A stretch of 64,000 nt of DNA. Source: Caldilineaceae bacterium. Its GTDB lineage: Bacteria; Chloroflexota; Anaerolineae; Caldilineales; Caldilineaceae. Shown here one piece after another: positions 34,755-43,857 of the stretch. The notes below the pieces were generated by a model that saw only the letters and a list, made by a program, of their open reading frames with translations, was not told where the DNA came from and did no database searches. Position numbers and translations under genes: made by a program. The DNA is taken from contig JAHBVF010000024.1 of assembly GCA_019637685.1 (NCBI GenBank), positions 48,468 to 112,467 on the forward strand. The letters run 5' to 3'. The stretch's first letter is position 1, and each line of letters starts with the position of its first letter.

Positions 34755-36851
34755 ATGTCTCCTCGCCTTGCTGACCGAGTGAGCGCTGGTCGTCGGCGGC
34801 GTTTTATCGGTCGCATCCAGGAATTACAGTTGTTTGAAAAGGCCGTGCGGGCGGCAGAGATGCCGTTTTGTCTTCTTTTTGTCTACGGTCCTGGCGGTGT
34901 TGGCAAAACCAGTCTGCTTGGCCAGTTCGCTCACCTTTGCCAGCAGTTGGCGATACCTGCCTACGCGATTGATGGACGCAACATGGAGGCTTCACCCGAA
35001 GCGTTCGTCGGCGCGCTGGCCCAGGCCATGGGCATAGGGCCAGATGATCCACCCGTCGAGGCGTTGGCAAGCCAAGGCGGACGCCACGTAATTCTGGTGG
35101 ACACCTATGAATTGTTAGCGCCCCTGGACGGATGGCTGCGGGAAGTATTTCTGCCACAAATGCCTGAAGGAATCATCTTTGTGACCGCGGGCCACAACCC
35201 GCCTGATCCCGCGTGGCGGGTCGATCCGGGTTGGCAACCGTTGATCCAGACATTGCCCCTGCGCAATCTGGCCCCGGACGAGGGGCGCGATTTTCTGACC
35301 CAACGCAATGTCCCACCAGAGGAGCTGCAGGCGGTTCTCGATTTTACCCACAGCTATCCACTGGCGCTTTCCTTGGTGGCCGATCTCTACGACCAGCAAC
35401 AGGGATTCCACTTTCGTCCCCAGGCCAGCCCCGATATAGTGAAGGTGCTGGTCGGGCGGCTCTTGCAGCGTGTGCCCGGGCAGACCCACCGAACAGCCCT
35501 GGAAGCCTGTGCCCTTGTGCGCGTAACCACAGAATCGTTGCTGGCCCGCATGACTGGCGTGGATAGCGCCAGTGATCTTTTCGCGTGGTTGCGCAGCCTC
35601 TCTTTTATCGACTCGCGACCCGGCGGCATCTTTCCCCATGACTTGGCCCGGGATGCGCTGATAACAGATTTGCGCTGGCGCAACCCGGACTGGTATGCCG
35701 AACTTCATCGCCGAGCGCGCAGCTATTACATCGATCGCATCGAGCGGGGCCAGACCCCAGAGCAGCAGCTTGCCCTCTTCGATCTGGTCTTTCTGCATCG
35801 GGAGAACCCAGTGGTGCGCCCTGTCTTCGAATGGCAGGCCAGCGGTCGCGTTCTGCCTGACGTTTTGCACGACGGGGACGTGCCCGCGCTGGTGGCACTG
35901 GTGCAGAAACAGGAAGGGGCGGAGTCGGCACAATTGGCCAGCCACTGGTTGACTGCCCAACATCGCGCCGCTATCGTCTTCCGGGAGGGAGATGGCGGGC
36001 TTGCGGGGTTTGTCACATTTATCGATTTAAGCGCGTTGAAGGAGAGTGACCTGGCCCAAGACCCGGCGTTGGCGTCTGCGTCCGCGCTGCTCCGCAAGAC
36101 CGCGCCCCTGCGCCCCGGAGAACGGGCCACCTATTTTCGCCATTGGATGGCAGCCGACACCTATCAAAACGTCTCCCCAACCCAGAGTCTGATCTTTATC
36201 AATATGGTGCGTCACTATCTGACGACACCGGGCCTGGCTTTCACATTCATTCCCTGCGCCGAACCCGAATTCTGGACACCGGTCTTTACCTATGCGGATC
36301 TGGTCCGCCTGCCTGGGGCGGACTTCTCTATAGACGGACGCCGTTACGGTGTCTTCGGCCATGACTGGCGCACGGTTCCCCCGGCCCAGTGGCTGGAGCT
36401 CCTGGGAGAGCGCGAGATCGCCCTGGCTCCAGAGTTGGTACAGCCGCCCAAACCGGCGGAACAGATGGTCGTTCTTAGCCAAGAGGAGTTTGTAGAGGCC
36501 GTGAATGCGGCCTTGCGGGGCCTGGCACGACCTGACGGGCTGGTGGGCAACCCGCTGTTGCGCTCCCGGCTGATTATTCAGGCCACTGCTGACCAGACTA
36601 CTGTGCCAGAACGGGCGTCGGTTTTGCGCGATTGGCTAGTGGAGATGGTCGAAGCGCTCAACGCAGCCCCCAAAGATGTCAAGCTCTATCGCGCTGTCTA
36701 TCACACGTATGTGCAGCCAGCCCCGACCCAGGAATTGGCCGCCGAATTGCTCGACGTTCCCTTCAGCAGCTACCGCCGACATCTTCGAAACGGGATGGAA
36801 CGTATCGCTGAAATGTTGTGGCGACGAGAGGTGGGGGCTTCGGAATGGTAA
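34755..36851 (+). CDS. STAND/AAA-type ATPase with C-terminal helix-turn-helix
   Basis: 698 residues; ATG 34755 is chosen because AGGAGGTG stands 6 bases before it. Residues 14-30 resemble the lead-in of AAA_16/STAND domains (RRRFIGRIQELQLFEKAV), Walker A is GPGGVGKTS (45-53) and Walker B HVILVDTYE (D116). The middle (about 390-560) contains FREGDGGLAGFVTFIDL and YFRHWMAADTYQ, possibly an acetyltransferase-like fold. The last 60 residues (TQELAAELLDVPFSSYRRHL) look like a DNA-binding HTH. It may be a signal-responsive regulator; its ligand and targets are unknown. It stands alone between a decayed gene and convergent small genes. Confidence 0.65.
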   Translation: MSPRLADRVSAGRRRRFIGRIQELQLFEKAVRAAEMPFCLLFVYGPGGVGKTSLLGQFAHLCQQLAIPAYAIDGRNMEASPEAFVGALAQAMGIGPDDPPVEALASQGGRHVILVDTYELLAPLDGWLREVFLPQMPEGIIFVTAGHNPPDPAWRVDPGWQPLIQTLPLRNLAPDEGRDFLTQRNVPPEELQAVLDFTHSYPLALSLVADLYDQQQGFHFRPQASPDIVKVLVGRLLQRVPGQTHRTALEACALVRVTTESLLARMTGVDSASDLFAWLRSLSFIDSRPGGIFPHDLARDALITDLRWRNPDWYAELHRRARSYYIDRIERGQTPEQQLALFDLVFLHRENPVVRPVFEWQASGRVLPDVLHDGDVPALVALVQKQEGAESAQLASHWLTAQHRAAIVFREGDGGLAGFVTFIDLSALKESDLAQDPALASASALLRKTAPLRPGERATYFRHWMAADTYQNVSPTQSLIFINMVRHYLTTPGLAFTFIPCAEPEFWTPVFTYADLVRLPGADFSIDGRRYGVFGHDWRTVPPAQWLELLGEREIALAPELVQPPKPAEQMVVLSQEEFVEAVNAALRGLARPDGLVGNPLLRSRLIIQATADQTTVPERASVLRDWLVEMVEALNAAPKDVKLYRAVYHTYVQPAPTQELAAELLDVPFSSYRRHLRNGMERIAEMLWRREVGASEW

Positions 36852-36922
36852 CGAAAGAGTTCATCGCGTGCCCGTATCTGCCCTGAAAAAGCCCCCGACA
36901 CTTCGCGAACTTTAACGTTATA

Positions 36923-36958
36923 GTGCGTGGTGCGTGGACTGGTCCACGCACCACGCAC
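36923..36958. terminator. Strong hairpin between convergent genes
   Basis: GTGCGTGGTGCGTGGAC and its perfect 17-bp complement are separated by 2 bases; outer bases extend the pairing with mismatches. Arms are made of reiterated GTGCGTG. It sits between the ATPase gene and a convergent SnoaL-like gene and probably acts as terminator, although no T-run follows. Confidence 0.55.
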
Positions 36959-37005
36959 CACACACTACAAAACCCGTATACCTATTTACACCACAACGTA
37001 CTGGC

Positions 37006-37425
37006 CTATGGCTGGGGCAGATGGCCCAACTGCATCGCCAGCCCCAGCCCGTCCGAGTAATTATGTCCCTCGTCGGCCTCGCCGTCCCCGTTGAAGTGCC
37101 AGAGTTCACAGATATCCAAAGAGTAGGGCTTGCCACTGGCTGGGAAAGGCCCCATCGGCCCATCCTGGGTGCCGACAGCCCGAAACTGGGCGACGACCCA
37201 TTCACCGGCGTCGATGTAGCGGGTATCGACCAACTGCATATCCGAAGACATTTCGTAGAAACTCTCCATCCAGCTACGGAACTCGGCACGGGTTCCCATC
37301 GATTGGCCCCGCCCGTGATCTGTGACCTGGGTTGTAGCAGCCACAAGCCGCTGTGCGCGGTCAAAATCCTGGGCGGTAAAGGCTTGATGGGCGGAACGTA
37401 CGGCCTCAACGTGCTTGCTTGACAT
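37006..37425 (-). CDS. SnoaL-like (NTF2-fold) protein
   Basis: 139 residues. The pattern AFTAQDFDRAQRLVAATTQV, GTRAEFRSWMESFYEMSSDM, YIDAGEWVVAQFRAVGTQDG and SLDICELWHFNGDGEADEGHN is that of SnoaL-like polyketide-cyclase or ester-cyclase relatives with an NTF2 cone fold. The catalytic function of such stand-alone proteins is generally unknown. It is the last of three small leftward genes that may form one transcript. Confidence 0.75.
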   Translation of the reverse strand: MSSKHVEAVRSAHQAFTAQDFDRAQRLVAATTQVTDHGRGQSMGTRAEFRSWMESFYEMSSDMQLVDTRYIDAGEWVVAQFRAVGTQDGPMGPFPASGKPYSLDICELWHFNGDGEADEGHNYSDGLGLAMQLGHLPQP

Positions 37426-37502
37426 GGGTTTTCTCCTTTTCTAAAAACGATTGGTGATCTGGATGCAGCGGCTTTGTGCCGTCTCGATCTTTGGCTGATT
37501 TC

Positions 37503-37925
37503 CTATGCCGGTGTCGGGATTACGCCGAGTTGCTGCATAAGCCCAAAGAAGTCGCTCTCTGACCAGCGTTCGGCCACCTTGCCATCCACAAAACGAAAGA
37601 TTGTGATGCCCGGAAGTGACACGCGTCTGTTTGTTGCCGGGATACCGTTGAACTCACCCGTGTGGGTCATATCCAAATGAAAGCGGATCGCCATCCGCTC
37701 CCCTTGGCTCAAAATATCGTCAATAATCAGCTGGGCATCGGGAAAACCAGCATGGAAGGCTTCGTAGAACACGCGTAATCCGGTATGTCCCTGCGGCATA
37801 CCCGGAGGCAGAAAATGGCCTATCGCCTCCGGCGCGTACAACGCCGTAATGTACTGTTCGATATCACCCGCGTTGAAATAGTCGCGGGCACGCTGTAAGG
37901 TTTCCAGATTGGTCTGGGAAGTCAT
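37503..37925 (-). CDS. SnoaL-like ester cyclase family protein
   Basis: 140 residues from ATG 37925, preceded by GAAAGGGG; an upstream in-frame ATG at 37955 lacks a ribosome site. Motifs include ARDYFNAGDIEQYITALYAP, PQGHTGLRVFYEAFHAGFPD and IRFHLDMTHTGEFNGIPATN with the closing FRFVDGKVAERW, all typical of SnoaL-type proteins. It is a distant relative of the neighbouring 139-residue protein and may share a pathway with it. Confidence 0.8.
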   Translation of the reverse strand: MTSQTNLETLQRARDYFNAGDIEQYITALYAPEAIGHFLPPGMPQGHTGLRVFYEAFHAGFPDAQLIIDDILSQGERMAIRFHLDMTHTGEFNGIPATNRRVSLPGITIFRFVDGKVAERWSESDFFGLMQQLGVIPTPA

Positions 37926-37999
37926 GAAGCTGCCCCTTTCAAGAATTGGCCACACGCTTTACGACAGATCGGCCACACAGTGAAAACGGCTACGCGTAC

Positions 38000-38302
38000 T
38001 TATGCTGGTGCGCCATCCTGGGGCCAGAAGTCGATGATTTCGCCGTCGTGCCATTCCGGATCGCTGCTCAGAAGCGCCCGCAGCTCCAGGTAGCGCTGGT
38101 GCTGCTCTGGGCTGTCTGCATTCTTCCAATAGGCCTCCCGGCTTTCAAAGATGGCTATCAGCCACAGTTCACTGGGATTGGCGTCCATTCGATAGACGTA
38201 GCGAACCAGATGACCTGGGGCTGCGTCCATCCGTTGGGCCAGTTCTTGAAGTTCGTCGAGCTTGTTGGGATGGATGTTGATTTTTGCGATTGTGCCGTAC
38301 AT
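38000..38302 (-). CDS. Antibiotic biosynthesis monooxygenase (ABM)-domain protein
   Basis: 100 residues from ATG 38302, which has GGAGG at a good distance; a longer frame upstream has no support. MYGTIAKINIHPNKLDELQE, VRYVYRMDANPSELWLIAIF and the following ESREAYWKNADS match small ferredoxin-like ABM/EthD-type proteins. These dimeric proteins are cofactor-free oxygenases, heme oxygenases or ligand sensors; the particular role is unknown. It heads a leftward run of three small genes. Confidence 0.75.
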   Translation of the reverse strand: MYGTIAKINIHPNKLDELQELAQRMDAAPGHLVRYVYRMDANPSELWLIAIFESREAYWKNADSPEQHQRYLELRALLSSDPEWHDGEIIDFWPQDGAPA

Positions 38303-38552
38303 GGGAACCTCCGGGATAGATTGCCAGTGTGGGTAGCGACGTGTGGTATGTGACATTGCAGAAAACGTACTTCCCTTTGCTTGCCACTGACCCCTGCGCA
38401 CTGAGCATACTCCTGTCGGGTGTTCACCATCCAGCCTATTATTTGCTCACTTTTTGCTCAGTTTGGGCTGCCTCTGGCGGGGGATCGGTGAGAAGCAGCG
38501 CTGTTTGATATTCCCGTCTCCTTTGACATCTCTACCGCTCTCCGCTACACTC

Positions 38553-38587
38553 CAGAAGTTCGACTTTTCAAAAAAGTCGAACTTCTG
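38553..38587. repeat. Dispersed palindrome CAGAAGTTCGACTTTT
   Basis: Perfect 16-bp arms (38553-38568 and 38572-38587) with a 3-base loop, 31 bases before the start of the enolase-superfamily gene. The same palindrome forms the core of the MITE at 24333-24422. Confidence 0.7.
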
Positions 38588-38618
38588 CCACCCCTCCACC
38601 AATGACGGAGAAACCCCC

Positions 38619-39755
38619 ATGAAAATACGCAACATCCGCGCCGTCGGTCTGCGCGGGGCCACCCCCGAAGGCGGCTGGAGCAACGAAATCGAGACCGAAG
38701 ACAATGTGCATACCCTCATCGCCGTCCACACCGACGACGGGCCGACGGGCTATGGCAGCGTCTTCACCAGCGAGGCCCTGGTCCAGGGGAGCCTGGCCGT
38801 CCTGCGCCCCCTCTTTCTGGGCGAAAACGCGCTGGAGCCAGAGCGGGTCAGCGAAAAGCTCCACCAACACACCTTCTGGCAGGGACGGGGCGGGGCCATC
38901 ACCCACACCATCAGCGGCATCGACATCGCGCTCTGGGACATTCTGGGCAAAGCCACCGGCCAGCCCGTGGGCCGTCTGCTGGGCGGGCGCTACCGAGAGC
39001 GGGTCAAGCCCTACGCCTCCCTGCTCATGGACCAGCCCGACATCCTGGCCGAGAATCTGGAACGCTGGAAAGCGTTGGGCTTTCGGGCTTTCAAAATGGG
39101 TTGGGGTCCCTTTGGCCGGGTCAGCGACGCGCTGGACGAGACGATTGTCGCCACGGCTCGCGAGGTCATCGGCGACGAAAATATGCTGATGGTAGACGCG
39201 GGGGGCAGCGACGCCTATTGGCGGGGCAACTTCAAATGGGCCGTGCGCACCGCGGATATGCTGGCCGACTACGGGGTGGCCTGGTTCGAGGAGGCCCTGC
39301 ATCCCGACGCGCTGGAGGATTTTGTGCAGCTACGCCGCCGTTCGCCTGTGCCCATTGCCGGGGGTGAAGTGCTCACCCGCCGCCAGGCCTTCCAGCCCTG
39401 GCTCCAGGCCGGTGCCTTTGATATTGTGCAGCCGGACGTGACAAAAGTGGGCGGCATCAGCGAGGAGCGGCGCATCGGCTGGATGGCCCAGGAGAACGGC
39501 GTGCGCTTCATCCCCCACGGCTGGAACACAGCGCTGGGGCTGGCCGCGGACCTGCAACTCTCCTCAGCCTTCCCCGACACGGACCTGGTGGAGTTCATCA
39601 CCGGCTCGCCTTATATCGACGACCTGACCGTCGGCGGCTGGCAATTGGACGCGGACGGGATGCTGGCGATCCCCGACGGGCCGGGGCTGGGCGTTGAGTT
39701 GGATATGGACGCGGTGGTGCGTCACAGCCGCGGGCAGCGGTTGGATGGGGAATAG
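38619..39755 (+). CDS. Mandelate racemase/muconate lactonizing enzyme family (enolase superfamily)
   Basis: 378 residues from ATG 38619, after GGAG; sequence before it is a repeat hairpin. Metal ligands are D193 (MVDAGG), E224 or E225 (WFEEAL) and E250 (AGGE). The acid/base candidates are K159 (FKMGWG) and H300 (FIPHGWN), with D273 nearby. This is the mandelate racemase-type arrangement used by many sugar-acid dehydratases. With a sulfatase and SDRs nearby and a fucosidase cluster elsewhere, dehydration of an aldonic acid is plausible, but the substrate is not determined. Confidence 0.85.
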   Translation: MKIRNIRAVGLRGATPEGGWSNEIETEDNVHTLIAVHTDDGPTGYGSVFTSEALVQGSLAVLRPLFLGENALEPERVSEKLHQHTFWQGRGGAITHTISGIDIALWDILGKATGQPVGRLLGGRYRERVKPYASLLMDQPDILAENLERWKALGFRAFKMGWGPFGRVSDALDETIVATAREVIGDENMLMVDAGGSDAYWRGNFKWAVRTADMLADYGVAWFEEALHPDALEDFVQLRRRSPVPIAGGEVLTRRQAFQPWLQAGAFDIVQPDVTKVGGISEERRIGWMAQENGVRFIPHGWNTALGLAADLQLSSAFPDTDLVEFITGSPYIDDLTVGGWQLDADGMLAIPDGPGLGVELDMDAVVRHSRGQRLDGE

Positions 39756-39828
39756 AACGCGAAGCGGGCGAAAAAGGTGGATTGGCGCGGATTAAGGTCT
39801 ATAGTCGGAATGTAGAGGGGGTTTTCTG

Positions 39829-40662
39829 ATGGAAATACTCGATGCGTGGAAAGCGAATACCATTTTTGTGGAAAACGAAGATGGGTCATCAGGGACAGGA
39901 TTCGTAATACGGTGGACGTATTCGATAAATGGGAACACTTGGATAAAGTTCTTTCTCGTTACATGCAAGCATGTACTTCACCATAATCCTGGCAAACGTC
40001 AACAGATGCAGGAGATTGTTATCTATCCACCAACTCGACAGAAAGATGGAGAATTTAGACGTGAGCAGCTTACTCTCTCCCTCAACGCTGTTTACGGGAA
40101 GATATAGCGCGAACACCCCAATCCGAATGTTGATATTATCGTTTTTGATGTGTCAGATACATTTTTCGGTGAACTGTACTCTCAGGATGCCCCAGGTCAA
40201 GATTATTTTGGAACTCCTAACTTATTGCAGAAGCACGATCTTCCCGCAAATATAGCAACTGATATTGTTGCGGTTGGATTTCCAGACCTAAAAACTGACG
40301 AATATACAAATCGGCCAGTAGGCAGTGAACCGGTAATCTACACGGGAGCGATTGCTACTCCGATTGATCGATCATATCCATTGCAAAGTGGAGTAAACAT
40401 TCCGGGGTTTTTAGTGAATTTACCTACAACGCCGGGGGCGAGTGGAAGCCCTGTCTTGTTGAGGCCTGGAATGCCTTGGAGAACTACAGATGGGAAAACC
40501 CATCTTGGAGTAACGACACCGGCTCTGTTATTAGGTGTTTTAGCAGAGACGCGTTTTGCACCAGTGAAACTATCGAAATTTTCAGGACATGGCTTCTCTG
40601 GTGCAGGCTTGGCTTTTGCCGCTTCAACCGTGGTCGAAACAGTGCATCTGTTTACTAAGTAG
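39829..40662 (+). pseudogene. Trypsin-like serine protease interrupted by one in-frame TAG
   Basis: A single reading frame of 277 sense positions is broken only by TAG at codon 93 (40105-40107). The catalytic triad is split by it: H48 (VTCKHVLHH) before, D102 (NVDIIVFDV) and S205 (GASGSP) after. A CAG-to-TAG change would explain the stop (KI-Q-REHPNPN). The sequence is more AT-rich than its neighbours. It could be a recent pseudogene, a sequencing error or a suppressed stop. A downstream ATG at 40150 would yield a product without the catalytic His. Confidence 0.8.
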
Positions 40663-40772
40663 ACAGAGGTAAAACAAGCGCTTTGGACATCTTCATAAGA
40701 TAAATCCATAGTGCGGGTCAATCTAAAGTTGTTGATCTCACGATACTCGCTGCTTACACAACAGGATTCCCA

Positions 40773-42221
40773 ATGCAACCCACAAACCTCCTCTACATAC
40801 TCTCCGACCAGCACAACCGGGGCGCGTTGGGCTGCTACGGCCACCCGCTGGTACAGACGCCCAATCTGGACCGGCTGGCCGCGCGGGGAACCCGTTTCAC
40901 CAACGCCTACACCACCTGTCCCATCTGTGTCCCGGCGAGGGCCAGCCTGGCCACCGGACGCTATGTCCATCAGATCGGCTACTGGGACAACGCTTTCCCT
41001 TACGACGGCGCTGTGCCCAGTTGGCATCACCGCCTGCGGGCGCAGGGCCACCAGGTGGATGTGATCGGTAAACTCCACTTCCGCAGCGCGGACGACGACA
41101 ACGGCTGGAGCCGGGAGATCGAACCCCTGCATGTGGTGGACGGCATCGGCGACGCCCTGGGCTGCATCCGCGAGAACGCGGTCTTCCGCAACAAGCGGGA
41201 GGGTATCGACGAGGCCGGGCCGGGGGATTCCACCTATCTGCAATACGACGCCCGCAACGCGGACAATGCAGTGCAGTGGCTGGAAAATGCACCGCAGGAC
41301 GGCAAGCCCTGGGCGCTCTTTCTCTCCCTCGTCTGTCCCCACCCACCCTACATCGCGCCCCAAGAACTCTTCGATCTCTACCCGCCCGACGACATCCCAC
41401 TGCCGCCCCAGTGGCGGGAGGAGGATTGGCCGGATCACCCAGCGATTGATTATTTTCGGCGCTATTTCACCTTCGACAGCCAGTTCGACGAGACGACGAT
41501 CCGTCGGATGAACGCGGCCTACTACGGCGTCGTCACCTATCTGGACCAGCAGATTGGCCGGGTGTTGTCCAGCCTGGAAGCCAACGGGCTGTCCGAAAAC
41601 ACCCGCATCGTCTACACGACGGATCACGGCGAACATCTGGGGGCCCGGGGCATTTTCGGCAAGTTCACAATGTACGAGGAATCCGCGGCTGTGCCGCTGA
41701 TTCTGGCCGGGCCGGACGTGCCCGCAGGCAAAGTCTGCGCAACGCCGGTCTCGCTAATAGACACCTTCCCGTCGGTCGTAGAAGCCGTGGGCGCGACACA
41801 CGCGCCGGAAGATGCGGACCTGCCCGGTGCGTCCTGGTGGCAGATTGCCCAGGAGCCGGATCAGGAGCGCACGGTCTTCAGCGAATATCACGCGCTGGGC
41901 ACGGAGGCCGGGATTTATATGCTGCGCAACCGGCGTTACAAGTACGTGCATTACACCCACCAGCAGCCCCAACTCTTCGACCTGTTGGCCGACCCGGATG
42001 AGTGCGTCGATCTGGCCGCGTCCCCACAGCATCAGCCGGTTCTGGCAGCAATGGAAGCAGAATTGCGCGTACTCCTCAACCCGGAAGCGGTAGACGCCCA
42101 GGCCAAAGCCGATCAGAAAGCGAAGGTCGCGTCTCTGGGCGGGGAGGAATTCCTGCGCCGCCGGGGTTCCTTCGAGAATTCACCCGTGCCGGGAGAGAAG
42201 CCGAAGTTCAAACTTGTATAA
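40773..42221 (+). CDS. Sulfatase (formylglycine-dependent), choline-sulfatase-like
   Basis: 482 residues. The maturation site ICVPARASLATGR contains C52 (to be oxidised to formylglycine) and R56. Metal ligands are expected at D12 (ILSDQH) and in TDHGEHLG. The C-terminal QPQLFDLLADPDECVDLA is typical of the family. No signal peptide, hence cytoplasmic. Substrates of this group are sulfated sugars, choline sulfate or sulfamates. The formylglycine-generating enzyme is not encoded in the window. A dispersed repeat separates it from the SDR downstream. Confidence 0.9.
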   Translation: MQPTNLLYILSDQHNRGALGCYGHPLVQTPNLDRLAARGTRFTNAYTTCPICVPARASLATGRYVHQIGYWDNAFPYDGAVPSWHHRLRAQGHQVDVIGKLHFRSADDDNGWSREIEPLHVVDGIGDALGCIRENAVFRNKREGIDEAGPGDSTYLQYDARNADNAVQWLENAPQDGKPWALFLSLVCPHPPYIAPQELFDLYPPDDIPLPPQWREEDWPDHPAIDYFRRYFTFDSQFDETTIRRMNAAYYGVVTYLDQQIGRVLSSLEANGLSENTRIVYTTDHGEHLGARGIFGKFTMYEESAAVPLILAGPDVPAGKVCATPVSLIDTFPSVVEAVGATHAPEDADLPGASWWQIAQEPDQERTVFSEYHALGTEAGIYMLRNRRYKYVHYTHQQPQLFDLLADPDECVDLAASPQHQPVLAAMEAELRVLLNPEAVDAQAKADQKAKVASLGGEEFLRRRGSFENSPVPGEKPKFKLV

Positions 42222-42345
42222 GAATAGAACGCGGATGACGCGGAAAGGGCGGATGGCCGCGGATTTACTCCGTTTTTATCCGTGTTAATCTGTTCAATCC
42301 GCGTCATCCGCGTTCCATCTTTTCATCACTACAGGAGATTTTTCT
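42222..42345. repeat. Dispersed GAACGCGGATGACGCGG palindrome
   Basis: AATAGAACGCGGATGACGCG (from 42226) pairs with CCGCGTCATCCGCGTTC near 42299-42315, with GGCGGATGGCCGCGGATTTA and its relatives between. It fills the gap between the sulfatase and the SDR gene. Confidence 0.7.
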
Positions 42346-43128
42346 ATGCAACTGACAGGCAAAGTCGCGCTGGTGACGGGCGCGGGATCGGGCATCGGCA
42401 AGGGTGCGGCCCTGCTGATGGCGAAGGAGGGGGCGAAGATTGCGGCGATGGGACGCACCGCCAGCCAACTCAACGAAGTGGTGGAGCAGATTCAGGCCGA
42501 GGGCGGCGAGGCTATCGCGCTCATCGGCGACGTTTCGTCGGTGGAGCAGACCCAAGCGGTCATCCAGCGTACGGTTGACGCCTGGGGGCGGCTGGACATT
42601 GTCATCGCCAACGCGGGCGTCAACGGCGTCTGGTCGGCCATTGAAAATATCACCCCGGAGGAGTGGGACAGTACCATCGACATCAATCTCAAAGGCACAT
42701 TCCTGACGATTAAGTACGCCATCCCCCACCTGAAAAAGCAGGGCGGCGCGATTGTCGTCGTCTCGTCGGTGAACGGCACGCGGATGTTCAGCAACACCGG
42801 CGCGTCGGTCTATGCCACCTCCAAAGCGGGCCAACTGGCCATGACGAAAATGCTGGCCCCGGAGTTCGCCCCCCACAGCGTGCGCATCAACTGCATCTGC
42901 CCCGGCTGGATCAAAACCGAAATCGGCGACAACACCGAACTGCGCGGGGTAAAGGAAGTGCGCTGGCCGGTGGAGTATCCCCAGGGCACAATTCCGTTGA
43001 CTGGTCGCCAGCCCGGTACCGTCGAGCAAACCAGCCAACTGATCCTCTTCCTGGCCTCGGACGCCTCCAGCCATATCACCGGCACGGAACTGTGGATCGA
43101 CGGCGGCCAGTCGCTGGTGCAGGGCTGA
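42346..43128 (+). CDS. Short-chain dehydrogenase/reductase
   Basis: 260 residues, classical SDR. TGAGSGIG (11-18), IANAG (87-91), S140-S141, and YATSK with Y156 and K160 form the complete catalytic set; the end GTELWIDGGQSLVQG is typical of FabG-like SDRs. It is preceded by ACAGGAG. Nearby sulfatase and enolase-superfamily genes suggest oxidation of a sugar or sugar acid, but the substrate is open. Confidence 0.9.
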   Translation: MQLTGKVALVTGAGSGIGKGAALLMAKEGAKIAAMGRTASQLNEVVEQIQAEGGEAIALIGDVSSVEQTQAVIQRTVDAWGRLDIVIANAGVNGVWSAIENITPEEWDSTIDINLKGTFLTIKYAIPHLKKQGGAIVVVSSVNGTRMFSNTGASVYATSKAGQLAMTKMLAPEFAPHSVRINCICPGWIKTEIGDNTELRGVKEVRWPVEYPQGTIPLTGRQPGTVEQTSQLILFLASDASSHITGTELWIDGGQSLVQG

Positions 43129-43172
43129 TGGCTGGAATCAATGCAATTCGGACAGAAGAGTGGACTGATCTA

Positions 43173-43490
43173 AAAATAGCCACTGATGAACGCTGATAAA
43201 CACGGATAGAAATCTGCGTAATCTGTGTCTTCTGCGTAAATCTGCGTTCCTATTTTCATTGCTGGTTGTGCCCAATCGGGATGGGTAACCGACTTGAAAA
43301 TAGCCACTAATGAACGCTGATAACACGGATAGAAATCTGCGTAATCTGTGTCTTCTGCGTAAATCTGCGTTCCTATTTTCATTGCTGGTTGTGTCCAATC
43401 GGGATGGGTAACCGACTTGAAAATAGCCACTGATGAACGCTGATAACACGGATAGAAATCTGCGTTCCTATTTTCATTGCTGGTTGTATC
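43173..43490. repeat. Tandem triplicate of a 124-bp repeat
   Basis: Copies start at 43173, 43297 and 43420 with AAAATAGCCACT; the third is shortened by internal loss. Each contains GAACGCTGATAA, AGAAATCTGCGTAATCTGTG and TCCTATTTTCATTGCTGGTT. An inverted single copy lies at 62013-62106. The translated frames across it merely repeat and are not genes. Confidence 0.8.
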
Positions 43491-43531
43491 CACAAAACGA
43501 GCATAGACGCTGACTTAAAGAGCGTCCCCTG

Positions 43532-43582
43532 GCGCGGACAGATGCAGCAGGTCTCGCCCTCATCTGCTGCATCTGTCCGCGC
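43532..43582. terminator. Very stable 19-bp hairpin
   Basis: GCGCGGACAGATGCAGCAG (43532-43550) and its perfect complement (43564-43582) enclose a 13-nt loop. It is followed by TTCCTTCCC rather than a clear T-run. It could terminate leftover transcription from the SDR side before the heme operon. Confidence 0.5.
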
Positions 43583-43857
43583 GGTTCCTTCCCTACATTC
43601 TCCCCCTTTTCCACCCCATACTCATCCGCTTCACAAGTTGGATACGATAAAATCCTATGATAAACTTAGATTTACTAGGTTTTACAACAAATTTTATAGC
43701 TTCATTCAACAAGACGAAGGTCTGTGATGGATGTCTCCGCCTATGCCCCATCCCGGCTGGTTTTCCGGGAAAATACGGCTGGCACTAATCTGGTTTACAT
43801 TCCCTATCCAAATATTTTTGATCGCGCCCGCCACATCGCGGATGTGAGAATGTATCT

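Larger units (their letters stand above)
43129..43857. other. Intergenic region before the heme operon, repeats and hairpin
   Basis: No gene is supported. It holds three tandem copies of a 123-124-bp repeat (43173-43490), a very stable hairpin (43532-43582), and an AT-rich stretch (about 43630-43725) that should include the heme operon promoter, although I see no clear -35/-10 pair. Confidence 0.55.

Noticed and set aside
43173..43490. Possible CRISPR array
   Set aside because: The three units are contiguous 123-124-bp repeats without variable spacers, and no cas gene is nearby.
43138..43493. Open frames with repeating peptide in the 124-bp tandem repeat
   Set aside because: The repeating protein is only a translation of repeat DNA; the unit recurs inverted elsewhere outside any frame.
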